From positions 112,143,927 through 112,207,926 of the forward strand of contig OX578146.1 in assembly GCA_951213105.1 (NCBI GenBank): DNA of 64,000 nucleotides, in the 5' to 3' direction. This stretch comes from Amaurobius ferox (taxonomy: Eukaryota; Arthropoda; Arachnida; Araneae; Amaurobiidae). The notes under the pieces are model-generated. The model ran no database searches. It worked only from the letters and a program-made list of their open reading frames with translations, and had not been told where the DNA came from. The position numbers and the translations under genes were made by a program. Below, in pieces: positions 1-12,800 of this stretch (positions are counted from its first letter, which is position 1; each line of letters opens with the position of its first letter).

Positions 1-1887
1 ACTATGTACAAGTACCTGCATTAAAAAAATACTGCATTAAATATCAGGCATAGTACTGGTAGAATATGAATATTCAGGACACCAATTTTATAAAATTTCA
101 GGACAATAAATTATAAAACAAAAATATATAAAGATTTAACCGATGAGAATTACTTTATAATGAAAACAAATATTTATGTTTGGCAAAACACAGGTTTTCA
201 CTAAAGAGAATAACAAATATTGATCTTTAATTTAAAAAAATAAATAAATAAATAAAAATATAGCATTGAATTATATTCCTGCCAAGATAGTTTCCTTTTT
301 ATTTCCCTAAATCATTGCTTTAATACCACTTTTTGGGAAAATATTCCTTCACAGAGTTCATACCCATTTTTTAAATAGAAAAATTTACATTATGCAAATA
401 TAATTAAAAAATTAACCTTAATAATTAGCCATAATATGAAAATAAGCTAGTTTAGTCAATCTAATATGCAACATTTAAATGATGGAGATGGCTGGAAAAA
501 GATATTAACGTACTCTTGGCAATTCACACGAAGTAACTAAATTGCGCAATCGCACTGTTTATGCGAAAATAATTATGAAATTAACCGTAATAATTAATCA
601 GAATATAAAAATAAGCTAGTTTAGTCGATCTAATATGCAACATTTAAATGATGGAGATGGATGGAAAAAGATACTAACGTACTCTCGGCAATTCACACGA
701 AGTAACTGAATTGCGTAATCGCACTGTTTATGCGAAAATAATTAAGAAATTAACCGTAATAATTAATTAGAATATAAAAATACGCTAGTTTAGTCAATCA
801 AAAATGCAATATTTAGAAGATTGAGATTGATGGAAAAAGATACTATTGTACTCTCGGCGATTCATGAGAACAAACTGAGTTGCGCAATCGCAGTGTTTAT
901 GCAAAATTAATGAACAAAATCAGTTAAAATGCGTAAATTTTACGCATAATGCGTAAAAGTTGGCAGGTATGGGGATAGACAGAGAGAAGAACATTTCTTA
1001 TCTATAACATTAATATAGTATGAAATTTGTTCTTGCATCCATAGAGAACAAGAAAGGAACTTGCTGTTAAAATTCAACAGTATTGCCCAATTTCTGCTGA
1101 TACTACACAAAATGTGCATTCTAAAAAATATAGAAAAACACTAATGATATCTAGCTATTTTTGCCAATTTAATGATAATTTTTAAAAAAACGCTCAAAGA
1201 TAAATTTATATTTCAATTATACAATCACTTTTTACTGGTATAATTACCTTGCATATCAAATTTCTGAACTAGTTTACTTAAAAATAATAATTTCCAAAAT
1301 ATGATTCATGAATGCTTGGTTAATCCAGTATTTGGTTTACTGAATTATCAATGGGTCCAATTACTATGCAAAATCCAATCAGTTAATTGTCTTAAAAAGC
1401 TATTAGTGAAATAAACCACACTCTCGTGAGATTAAATACAAATTTGGTTTCTTCAGTTAATCCAGGAGCCAATATTTCTTTTCCCCTTTTTCCATCACCA
1501 GTCTCACATCCATAACTATGGCAATCTACAAAAAACTGCTATTAAAAATAAAACCACCATGTCAAGCAATAAATGTTTAAAATTATCTCTAATACTGCTA
1601 GTACTTTTAACCTTTTTTTAAAAAAAAAATATAATATGCTTTCAATTAGGAACTTTTTATTCCCCCAAAATACTTGTAAAGAAAACTATGAACTTTCTAA
1701 ATTTGAAAAATGTCTGGAAATTTGTAGACCTATATACCAGAATCATCTTTGTAAGTCAACTTATAATTCAAGGCTGGTGTTTACCATTTTGTCTTTAGGA
1801 TTTAATATTTACTCCTAATATTTTAAATAAATACAAGTTGCAAGAAAAAATTTAGCACTGAAAATATATTTATTCCAAAATACATAC
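1..1887. other. Downstream intron or 3' region, no exon recognised
   Basis: AT-rich sequence past the last recognised exon. It contains three 169-bp tandem units (391-897). I looked on the minus strand for a phase-1 acceptor followed by a short open frame ending in a PDZ-type motif, and found none that convinced me. One candidate acceptor near 1545 leads to a stop within eight codons. The terminal exon is therefore either below what can be read here or left of the window. Confidence 0.6.
391..897. repeat. Three tandem 169-bp satellite-like units
   Basis: Units begin at 391, 560 and 729 with TATGCRAAWATAATTA and end GCGCAATCGCACTGTT or close variants. The spacing is exactly 169 bp twice. Shared internal blocks are AAGCTAGTTTAGTC, GATGGAGATGG and ATTCACACGAAGTAACT. 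The third unit is the most diverged. A fragment of a fourth unit (TATGCAAAATTAATGA) follows at 898. Confidence 0.88.
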
Positions 1888-2091
1888 GTAAATGTTCCCT
1901 ATTCTTCATATTCATCATTTCTTCTGTCAGTGGTTGATAGTCTTCAGGATAAAAGTAGCCATTGGGCAATCTAGAATCATACGGCTGGTATGAACCTTCT
2001 GTTCCCAAATCATCTGTGGGTTTCAACCATGGTTCAGTATGATCCAAAGCACTGCACGGACTTGTATCTTGATCTGGATTAAACATCATAC
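1888..2091 (-). CDS. ed: Echinoid-like exon P: cytoplasmic tail, part 2
   Basis: 204-nt exon encoding about residues 998-1066, the last exon I can recognise. It includes MMFNPDQDTSPCSALDHTE, PWLKPTDDLGTEGSYQPYDS and RLPNGYFYPEDYQPLTEEMM. The tyrosine- and proline-rich core is the best conserved part of Echinoid tails. The donor is GTATGT at 1882-1887, after NREHL plus one base. Reading through it instead would add about 20 residues, mostly hydrophobic, ending LVFI before a stop at 1823. I prefer splicing because Echinoid normally ends in a PDZ-binding motif encoded further on. Confidence 0.85.
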
Positions 2092-5000
2092 CTAAAGAGA
2101 GTTGAAATTAGAAATATATCCCACTAAAACCAAAACATATAAACTTGAAATGTTAATTATAATTGCATTAAAAAATTTTAAGCTCTGCATAAGATTTATA
2201 AGATATGATTAATATTGAAATATAATTCAGAATTTTAACATTTTACTACAAGTTTTAAAAATCATCTTTTATGTTGGGATGTTAGGTTTTCTTTTGTACT
2301 CATACAACACAATAATAATGACATGTGTTCCAAATGTTGTTTATTATAGTCTCCTTTATTGGGTTAGGCATATGCCAATATGCATATAAGATCTGTTGCT
2401 TCTGTGTTGTATGCATGCTTTAAAGAGGAACATCTTTAATTTTATGGAAGTACATTCTATATAAATTATATTTTTTATAACAAAAATTATTAGGTAAGCA
2501 ATGAAATATATTTTACATTTGTGGTCATTGCCGCTACTACCTTTACAGGCATTTATACTGTTTTAATACTGAATTTAAAATTTCTCTTCGCTAAAAATAA
2601 AGGGACAAAAAAATTATTTTAGTCATATCCTATTGGAATGTAATTTTATATATTTTCTACCAAAAGTAGCCGAATTAGATCATTTTCTGGTTGATTATAC
2701 AATTCATATATCATTTGCTTCCAAATTGTTTTATTTAACTTTCAGGAACTGATGGGTAGTTAATTAATGAAAGTCAAATTTTAATAAAAAATATTTTATC
2801 AGCAAGGCATGTTGTGATTTTCTAAACAAGTACTTTTACTTTAAAATTTTACAGCTGGAGTGAAACCATATAAAAATTTTCATTTTTAGGAAGTAAACCC
2901 AATTAAAGTAAAATAATAATATTATCTAATTTTTAAATATCAGATAAAGACAAAGCATGTGATCAATATAGTATGAGAATTAAAAATACAATAGTTCGTA
3001 AAATTTGAAGTTATTTTTTTAACTAAATCTTACTTTATCAAAGTATTAAATAGACATTGAAATATAAAAATGAATTTTGTCTATATTCTGCATTTATAAT
3101 TGAGTTGCACTTATTTCACTTATATTCAATCTTATTCAAAAGTTCATTTAAAGAAAAATAGAAAGCTTATTATTCAATGCATTATTATCTACTTTTGAAA
3201 ACCTTTTCTTAACTACCATTTTTTTACCATATTTTCACTGCAAAATTTGATTTTAAAAATCAAATTAAATGATATTTTGCAGTTAAAACAATATTTCACG
3301 ACTTTAAAAAGCATTTAAAATGCCAAGGATTATCTAAAAAAACCCATCTTAATTACAGTAAAAATTTAAACAGTATTGTTGCATAAGAATAATTACAGTA
3401 GCATATTCTAATACCAGCAACAAAAATATTGCAACACAACAAATATTATCCCCATCATCAATTAACAATGGGGCACAACTCTGCTTTTAAATATTAAATC
3501 AACAGTTCAAATACTTTAAAAAGCATTTTTATAGCTTTGATAAAATAAGAATGCAGCATGTACTTCAGTTTACAGTAGAATGACTGTTTCTTCAACAAAT
3601 GTACATACATTTATTACAGGGTTCATACAGCTTTTGAAAGGAAAAGAATAAGTAGTTTTCAAAGATTTTTATTGCATTTTTACACATTTTAAAGTAGATT
3701 TAATTATACATATTTTGAATATATGCTTTTATTATATTTATCAATATCTATGGACTAGTTTCATGCTTTTTAGTGCTCATTTGCACAGAATAGCCAATAA
3801 CTGTAATATTTGCAAGAAAGCTTGTTATGTGCTGCAATTTTTGCTAACTTTTGTGACATTTAGCAAAGTCGGTAATGCTTCACAGCTGGCATCAAATAAT
3901 AAAACTAAATTCAGGCTGCAATGAATCAGTTATTCTATTATGTTGATGAGTCCAAAAAAGTGCAAAACTAGTTAGTGTATGGATGCTGGTATTTAAAGGG
4001 GCGGGGGAGCTTTAGGAATACTCCTATTGGTCGTTTTGTAACTATGTTTCATTCATTCCTTAAAACTGATAAAATTCTTGTATTATTTCAATTATAGGAA
4101 ATCTTTTTTTATAACAATTAACATCCTTATTGTTGAAAAAAGTGAGAAGGGGGTACAATAGAAAGTTATCACGGTCGACTATTGTGGGTAGTTAGGGAGA
4201 TGCATGAATGATATGCACAGTCAGGGCGTACTCTGGTAAATAAAAGTTATGAACTGTTGCTTTAATGTAAAGAAACATACAAGGACTAAGAGCAAATAAG
4301 AACATTTATATGAGAAGAGGAGGGGTCCTAGAGATATGATGTCACACCACCTTTTAAAAAATATTATTTGAAGTTAAAAAAAATTATACAATTGATATAA
4401 AATATTTCTTTTTGCAAGAAAAAATTACTACAAATATTATCAAAATCTAACACATTTTTACATTTATTTTAATTCCATTTACAAGGGCAAAATATTCCTC
4501 ACTCAAGGAAATGTGAATTGCAAATAATTTATTACATCCTTATTGCACATTGTTGGTGATCTTAACATCTATTTATGTTTTGAATTTTGACTTGTTGCAT
4601 GAAGAAAAATGATATACTTCTAATTAAACAAATAAAAATTAATTAAAGAACTGAAATAAAATCAAGGTTTTGTTCACACAGACACTTAATTACACCTTTT
4701 TAGACCACACCTCTCATTACAGTAGAGTTTGTGTACTTATTTTCTAGAAAAAACCACTGTGAACTACCAAAAATAAAATGACTTTTAAAGCACTATATGA
4801 ACCCTGTCATAGAAACTACAACTTTTAAATAAGTGATTAATAATATAAAATATTTTAAAGTTAAAAAGAGCAGAGCATAGAAAAAGCTTACTCAAGAGCA
4901 TTACAGCAAAAACATACAGCATGCAAAAGAAAGAAAAGACCACTTATAGAAGAAGAAATGGCAGGATAAATGGCCAAGCAGAGAGGCTACAGCACTTGTG

Positions 5001-5295
5001 TTTGGAACCGCTATTTGCCCGGTACTTTTTCTCAGAGCAAGTGCTTACTAGATACGAAATTCTCACCAGAGTTAGGGTGGCTGCTCGAAGGAATATGGCC
5101 ATTCATCCCTCCATTGATGCCGGAAGTGTTCGTGGTGTAGATACCTGCTTTGGTGATGTCGTCGCTCACACCTTCCAGTCCCTTGTTGACAACGCCATCG
5201 GAGAAGTAAGGAGGAGTGACAGCCTTGGGACGAGGGCTAAAGAGAAATCGCTACATAAGTACATCTGAATTTTCTTCATTAAATTTATTATTTAT

Positions 5296-5336
<41 letters not shown>

Positions 5337-6312
5337 TAAAATTTGGTTTATCAATATATATGATGGTCATTAACACTACAGTGATTCTATTTCATTGTAT
5401 TTTTAGAAATTCAAACTTGGAAAGAAAAGAGTGTATTTAAATATTTTCTTTGTATGTTAAAAAAAAAAAATTATGCCATAGAATGTCTATATCTTTCAAA
5501 TTATTATAGAATTTTTTTATAGAACTTAAAAAGTCACTTTATACGGTTTGGGAAAACTTTTTTTTTATTATTAATGGTGTTTTGACATGATGTTAACAAT
5601 TATTTCCTCAATAGTTACCAACTAAAATCATAAATAAGAAATTTTTTTAGATTAAAGACTTTGTGCAATATAATATACATTTTATTTTGATTGGTTATTT
5701 TTAAAAACTATGGTCATTTTATGCCCATCATTATGTATCACAATCCTCATAGAAACATTCATTTTCACCCAAATTAACTTATTCACTAATTTAATATTAG
5801 TGAATAAGAAAGCTCGTTTACTTTTTAAAATTTTGATTTACACTAAAAAATAAATGGTTTGATGAACATAAGGGCATAAAGTATTTATAAATTATATATT
5901 ATTATGCATATGCACATCACTATGCATATATATTTTTGATTAAATGACATTTCAAAATCAAAACTAATGTAGTATATAACAAAAACTATTTCAACTTACT
6001 TAGTAGTTTCCATTTCAAATTCTTTCTTTTCTGCAAGAAGTCAAATACAAAAAATGTTAGAATACAACATACTCAAAGCACTTTTTTATACTAAGCTACA
6101 TAATACAACAAAAATGTATTCATAATCATTTTCAGATACTTTACCTTTGTGGTTAGTCTTTTTCTTCCAACAGCAGCAAATAATGAGAACAATCAAAAGC
6201 AAAAATGCAATTCCTGCAACCACAGCTATAACCATCAGGTAGTCAGTCGACAGACCAGATCTCGAATCTTCCGGGTTTGGCAAGTTTTCTGAAAGTAAAA
6301 TAATTACACATT

Positions 6313-6348
<36 letters not shown>

Positions 6349-6838
6349 TGTGTGTCAAAATTGGTTGACTAGGTTGTTTAACTTCTATAAGCTACAAGGC
6401 CTTATTTTACCATAAAAACTCTTCTGGAGATCATTGAAATAAAATAAACATTTTGACATGAATATGGTCAGGTATTTGTTCAAAATCTAAGTGTTACAAG
6501 AAGTGTAAACATTTTGCACACTTAGATCTCTGAACCTAATAGATAAAAATGTAAACAATTTGTATTTGTTTTATTGGAAATATCGTACCATTTGTGAATA
6601 TACAAGAATTATATCAATATTTTCTTATTTTGAATTATAAAAGATTGATATAAACAGTAACAAAAATGTTTAGTAGGAAACCCAGTTTCTAGATCAGTAA
6701 CTTGTATTTACAAAGATTGCATTATTTTGAGTCTTGTCAAGTTGAACGGATTGAAAATTTTCCATCTTAAAAGTTTTAATATATCTCAAAAACTAAAAGT
6801 GCTAATTAGAAACAGTAAACAAGTAATTTGAAATCCTT

Positions 6839-6876
<38 letters not shown>

Positions 6877-9800
6877 ATTTTGAATTGAGTTCTTAGTTTT
6901 TGAAATATAGTAGTTATAATTTTGATATTTTAATATTTTGAACTATTTTGAGAAGATGGTCTATTGTATAATAGATTTGATATTTACCTGTAACTTATAA
7001 TGATTTATTTGTTTCAATTATATATGTTACTTTACTTACCATAGACCCATATTATCTATTGTAAACAACAAATAAACTTATTGAACTATATCGGTTATTT
7101 ATATATTTATTTGTACAAGACATTATATTATATTCATGCAAAACTATTTCGGCTCCATTGGACTGAAGCCATCACAGTTTTTATTAGTGTGATGTGTAAC
7201 CTTTTATTAAGTCTTTTATGAGCATTAACTGTTAGAATTTGCTCAGTTTTAAGTAAACTGAATAATATTTAATTTGAGTCAATATTTTATTAAAATTGTG
7301 CAAGTTTGACTCAAAGTTTTTTTGCAAACCCAAGACAGTGGGCTGAAAATATAAACAATGAGTATCTTTAATATTCTATTTAAAATAGTGATTTTTTATG
7401 GTATTTTAAATATGTAGTGCTGCTCAAAAAGATTGTATTATCCAAAAAATGCAGTATTTTTAAAATAAATGATTAATATAGCATAATAAGTCAATGTTGC
7501 ACCATATTTTAAGTGCATTAACTAATATGAAAATTTCAAGTATCGTCATGCTATTATGGTATAATAGACATTATTATATGTAACAAAATATTTTTTAAAT
7601 ATAAAAAACTCTATTTTTAAATATTTAATAAAATAAGAATGCCACATATTTCTCATTATTTTGAAATATTTCATAACATAGACATTCCTAAATAAATTTC
7701 ACGTGATTACGGAAAATGAGAAAACTTGTTTTCTTCTTTCTTTATAAAATGTACTGGTCGCTATATATGTATATATACAGTGGCGCCTCATGAGTTATTT
7801 CAGAGGTAGGGCCAGCATGAAAGGAAACTTACTATAAGCAGATAAAGGTATTTTAAAATGCAGTAAAGCTATTTTTTTCTTCTAGTACTCAATAATCATA
7901 AAGCATGTTCAATATTACTTTTAAACCAAAAATAATTTATTGCTTTAATAGTGTCATAGTTTCTAATGCCACATTTTATGAATATATTTATTTTATAATT
8001 TAATGCATTGTTAATATGAACTATGCTTGATTGATGCTTTTTAAACTTCTCCGATAAATGCTTTAAATATTTACAACCATACTTCATCTACAGTGAATTT
8101 ACTCTAAAAAGTAAACAATAAAAGCAGAATACTGATTTCTTTTCATCACTTAACGTTAGCCAATCTGTTCTTTTAAACCTTTCTGTGTGAAAAGATCTTG
8201 TGTTATTTCCATCCTTTTGTATCAACTGAAGGGTAGTCGGTTGATAAGAGCCTAAGCATTTCATTTCAACAACTTTGCACAATGCAAAGCAAAAACGAAA
8301 ACTCTAACACAGAGGACCAGTAATTTTTTTTTTTCCCCCTAATATGATAATTCTTCATTTATAAATGTATATAAATGGGCCACTATCCACCTCCATCAAT
8401 GTTATAGAAATATGTGAGTGATGCAATTTTTTGAGCACCACTGTGTATCATAATTCTATTTTATGGAGATTCATACATTAAAACATACTGGATACCCATA
8501 AAAAAACCAATAGCAAATTAAAATATTAACACATATAATTATGTTCACGTTTCAGAATCTTAAATTCTCAATATGAAATTTGTAAGCAAAAACTATATCA
8601 GAATGGCCGATTATTTAAAATGAGAAGAGATTTTTAATCCTTTATTTCTGATTTATGCAAACCTTCCACCACATCCCCAATTCCATAAGACATTTAAACT
8701 TAATTTTTTAAGATAATGCACAATTACTTTTCCAAAATTAGGTACTTTACCTTCAAATGGATTGGCAAGCTTAGCATCTCCACACCACGAATCGTTACTC
8801 TCCAAGCACAGCTTCACACAAACGTCTGAGAAGCCTTCATCTGGAGGACTCAGCTGAACTTTCTCAATAGGTCGTATCACTTGAATGACTGTTTGAAGCA
8901 CCCACATTTCTGTACCCATTGGTCTAGCTTCAATCTAGTGAACAAGAGATCAGTTTAGTGTCAATAATACTAAATACAGAAGTACATGGAATACTCCCAC
9001 AGTAGTAACAATTATTGGTTGATTGTTCATGCTGTTTTAGAGCTCAATAACACCATAAAACCATTAACTGCACTGACAGCAAAATTTGGTTTGTACGGTG
9101 ATTTTAAAAATATCTAACATGACTTATGACGTCAATTATATTATTCAGCTTAGATGATATGACTTCATTTATAGAAGATCATGGACTGCAAGGAACAACA
9201 CTTAAAATCTGCCAATAGGAATTGTCACAAAGCTTGAAATCATATTCCCAATACGACAATGTATAAGCTCTATCGAGAACTAGACCAATCTGGAAGGATT
9301 ATTTCAAGCTTTACAATATATTCACAGATATTGAACTACCAAACTGCATATTTCAAAATTTTCTGGCATTAAATACCTGTGCAAATATCTATAACTTCAT
9401 GATAAATGTCATTTTATACCTATAAAATAAAAAAAATTCTAGCATTAAATACAGCGTAGGAAATGAAAGAATACAGGGTGAGTCGGAATTGTTTTTACAA
9501 AAGCAGAGGGGTGATAGCACCCCACCAGACGAGCAATAATTACCATGGAACATAGGGTCGCATTGCACTCTGAGAGGCAGAAAAGAGGCACGTCAAACTG
9601 CGTCGAGCATGATGCAGTCAGTGCCTCGGACGTCATTATGTACCTGCCTACATAGTTTCTCCTACGCCAGACACAGATGCAGTTACCGTATGCAAATGTC
9701 CAGGAAGCAGAATCAGCATAACTGGCTCCTAGTAGGTTCCGGCGATAGCCAATCAGAGCACACATTGCCCTTTAAAAACCGGCACAACTTCAACGCTGCA

Positions 9801-12800
9801 AGTTATTCCCACTGGACTTTTACTTCTGGGGCCACATGAAATCTTTAGTGTACGAGATGCCTGTGGACTCAGAGGAAAGATCTCGTCGTGTGCACTGTTG
9901 TTGCCATAGACCACATTAACACAACACCCGGAATCTTCGAGAGAGTGCGTCAGTCATTCCTTCGCCGGTGTGAACGGTGCAACGACAAGCGTGGTTGCCA
10001 CTTTGAGCACTTGCTGTGAGTTTGTCGCTGCACAATAAATCTGTTTGTGCAACGTTTGGTGTTGTTCATTCGCTTTCCCAACACTGTACGTGCAGGTTCG
10101 TATTCTAATTTTACTCTTTTATGCCTCTCTGAGTGCAATGCGACCCTATGTTCCATGGTAATTATTGTTCATCTGGTGGGGTACTATCACCCCTTTGCTT
10201 TTGTAAAAACAATTCCGACTCACCCTGTATATGATCAAGAATCTTTGGAAGATGGATATGGTCATGCTACCTTGCAATAATAGCATTCCCCCCCCCCCCC
10301 AAATATGATTCCTAATGTGATATTATCAATGCATTGCACTTTCTTTTCAAAATAATATTTTTGAATTAATTAGAGTCACGTTTGAAAGCTGGTTTCAGTT
10401 ATCTTGGTTATGAACCACTCCAGTTTGAAAATTTATTTGGTTGTTCTTTGGCCACTGTCTGGTTACAGTCAGAGTAATCGATAATTTTTTTGTGGTTATC
10501 TGATCATGTAATGTGCAAACAACTTCTTTTGTAGTTTTGGCTGGAAATATGTGGACGTATGCCGCGAATAATTCCTTTATAGTAAATAGATAACTGAAGA
10601 AACAACAACCATGACAGTAACCATAACTAGGAGATGACCAATCGGTTATTTTTACTGGAGTTTTCAAACCTATCCTTAATAGATCCCCCCCCCCTAAACT
10701 ATAAGCAAATACATTTGCATGAAAGTCCATAAAGCAAATTTTTTGTAAGCTTCTTACTGTTAAAAAATAGTATAGAATATGAAAATTAATAAAAAAACTT
10801 AATTTTTCAATTTGAAAGTGATATCAAATTATGTAATCATTGAAAACTGCATTCAGCGATTAAAAGTTTCAGTCCAACATTGGACTGGTGTAAAAAAAAG
10901 TAAAAATGCTGAGCAAGCTCTGATAACTTTTCAATACTATCTGAAGAGTGGACCAAACTGCCATTTTGACTTCTTCACAGCAAGCGATTCAGCAGTCAAT
11001 ATCTTACTAGGCAATGGGTTTGCCATAAAATATCTTTTCAACTATTTGAAAATTTTGATGTGTACAACATGACTTTGTACAAACTATAGAAAAACTGTAA
11101 GAAACATAGGAGTCTTATTACAATTCAATGCTATTGAAAATAAAAGTCCTTTCATTACCAATTAAAATATACAAGAATTTTCATCTCAGTTATTCAAATA
11201 TTTTAAAAGGCTTGCTGTAGCAAAAATTAAAATATCTCAAAAATAATCAATCGATTTCTAGTAAAGTATGCCAAAAAAGAGCAATAATAATATTAATAAA
11301 TTAAAATTTAGCAGTTTTCGAACTGTAAACATGAAAGGAAGAGTTGAGAAGGAAGAAATTAAAAATATTTTCATGTACTCTTAATGTTTGGAAAAGAAGT
11401 CATTTAAAAATTTCCACAAACCTTAGCTAAAAGTTTCAGCGATGACAGTTCAACATGAAACGTAAGATAGCCGGTATCTCTATCATACTGAGCTTCAGAT
11501 GGCCTGGGCATATCTATAAAAAAACAAACCATGTAACAAACAGATACATTTATTTCTTCTGTACAACTTGATAAAAACTATACACTAATATAACTATAAA
11601 ACAATTTACCTAACCAATACAAACTGAAAAACAAGATAGTTGAAGGTTTAATAAATTTAATTTATTTTAATAAATTGTAAACATAAAAAGAAAGTTAAAT
11701 ATTTTAACACAAAAGATAAAAAAACAGTTAGAAAATAAAAACTACAGCAATACAAAACACAAACTGATTCCAAAAATTATTTTGAAGTGAAAAAAAATTA
11801 AAAAAAAAACAGCTGGTACAAATAATTTAAAGAAATATTTTTCAAAATAATTTGCTGTCAAAATTTATTGAATTCTAATGCTTACCTTTCAAATTCACTG
11901 TAAAAAGAAAAGAAATAAAATTAGTAAATTAATTTACAAAGGCATATAATGTTAGATTTTAAAAATACATAGGAAGAATGAAAATGTGCCTTAAATATAG
12001 AACTTTATCTATATCTACATTTAACTGTGCTTCACTGTTAGCTAGAGTGTCCAGATTTGAATTAGGGTAATACCGGGCTATTTTTAAGCTCAATACTAAT
12101 TTTATGCACGAAAAGATTACTTGGGGGTGGGGGGGGGGGGGGGGTGATTATCAGGCCATCTCAAAATATAAACCTGAAAAAAAGAAATACCTTAAATGCT
12201 GAAATGGTTATCAGCATTGTTACTCTAAAGAAAACTTGGAAAAGAAAATCTGAGTTTTCAGATTATTTGCAAACTTCCAGAATCTGAATCATATAATATG
12301 ATCTTTAACATTTTGTATTAGATCACAATTTTATTTCAGAAATAATTAAAAGTTTTGCTGCTTAAGCAGTCTTAAAATAAAATTTTAAATTTTGGTTTCA
12401 AGTACCATATGGAAAAGGATCTTGATTTTGCTTCTCTCAAAATGATAAAACAAAGGCTTTTTCCATGTTCTTACCATATTTTTTTTCAGATTTTTGATTA
12501 AAATTGTAATTTTACCCACGATTCTGAGCAAAATTCATATTTTTGGGAGGCTCTAGATTTTCTCTAAAATATGCAAATTCAGTTACTCCAAATACAGGCT
12601 TTTATTTCAATTTTTCTCTTGAACATTTGCATTAATTGTTTAATTTAATATATGCTGTTATATTAATTGTTTTAACATGATTTTTCACAAAATAATAATT
12701 CTTTTAAAATGATTTTTCACTTATACTATCTATGTGCAACCATTATATCCTACATCAGCAAATTTCTGAATCTGAAATGCACAATATGATTTCAATTACA

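Larger units (their letters stand above)
6289..8750. other. Intron between exons L and M
   Basis: 2462-bp intron. Contents: a ~30-base T tract followed by (TG)4 at 6316-6354, (AT)n at 6845-6874, and a hAT relic with TTF-type zinc-finger coding remains at 7778-8443. The rest is plain AT-rich sequence. Confidence 0.65.
8935..11421. other. Intron between exons K and L
   Basis: 2487-bp intron. It contains a mariner-like element (9474-10227) and C tracts at about 10288-10300 and 10684-10693. A minus-strand frame at 10395-10730 is open but resembles nothing I know and is probably chance. Confidence 0.65.

Noticed and set aside
1480..1560. Acceptor-like site on the minus strand that could open the terminal exon
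   Set aside because: In the required phase it hits a stop within eight codons and gives no Echinoid-like end.
4921..5268. 115-codon plus-strand frame
   Set aside because: It is the antisense shadow of cytoplasmic exon O (5067-5236), whose codon pattern and splice sites fit the receptor.
10395..10730. 111-codon minus-strand frame in the intron between exons K and L
   Set aside because: It contains a C tract, has no recognisable motif and does not fit the receptor frame, which is complete without it.
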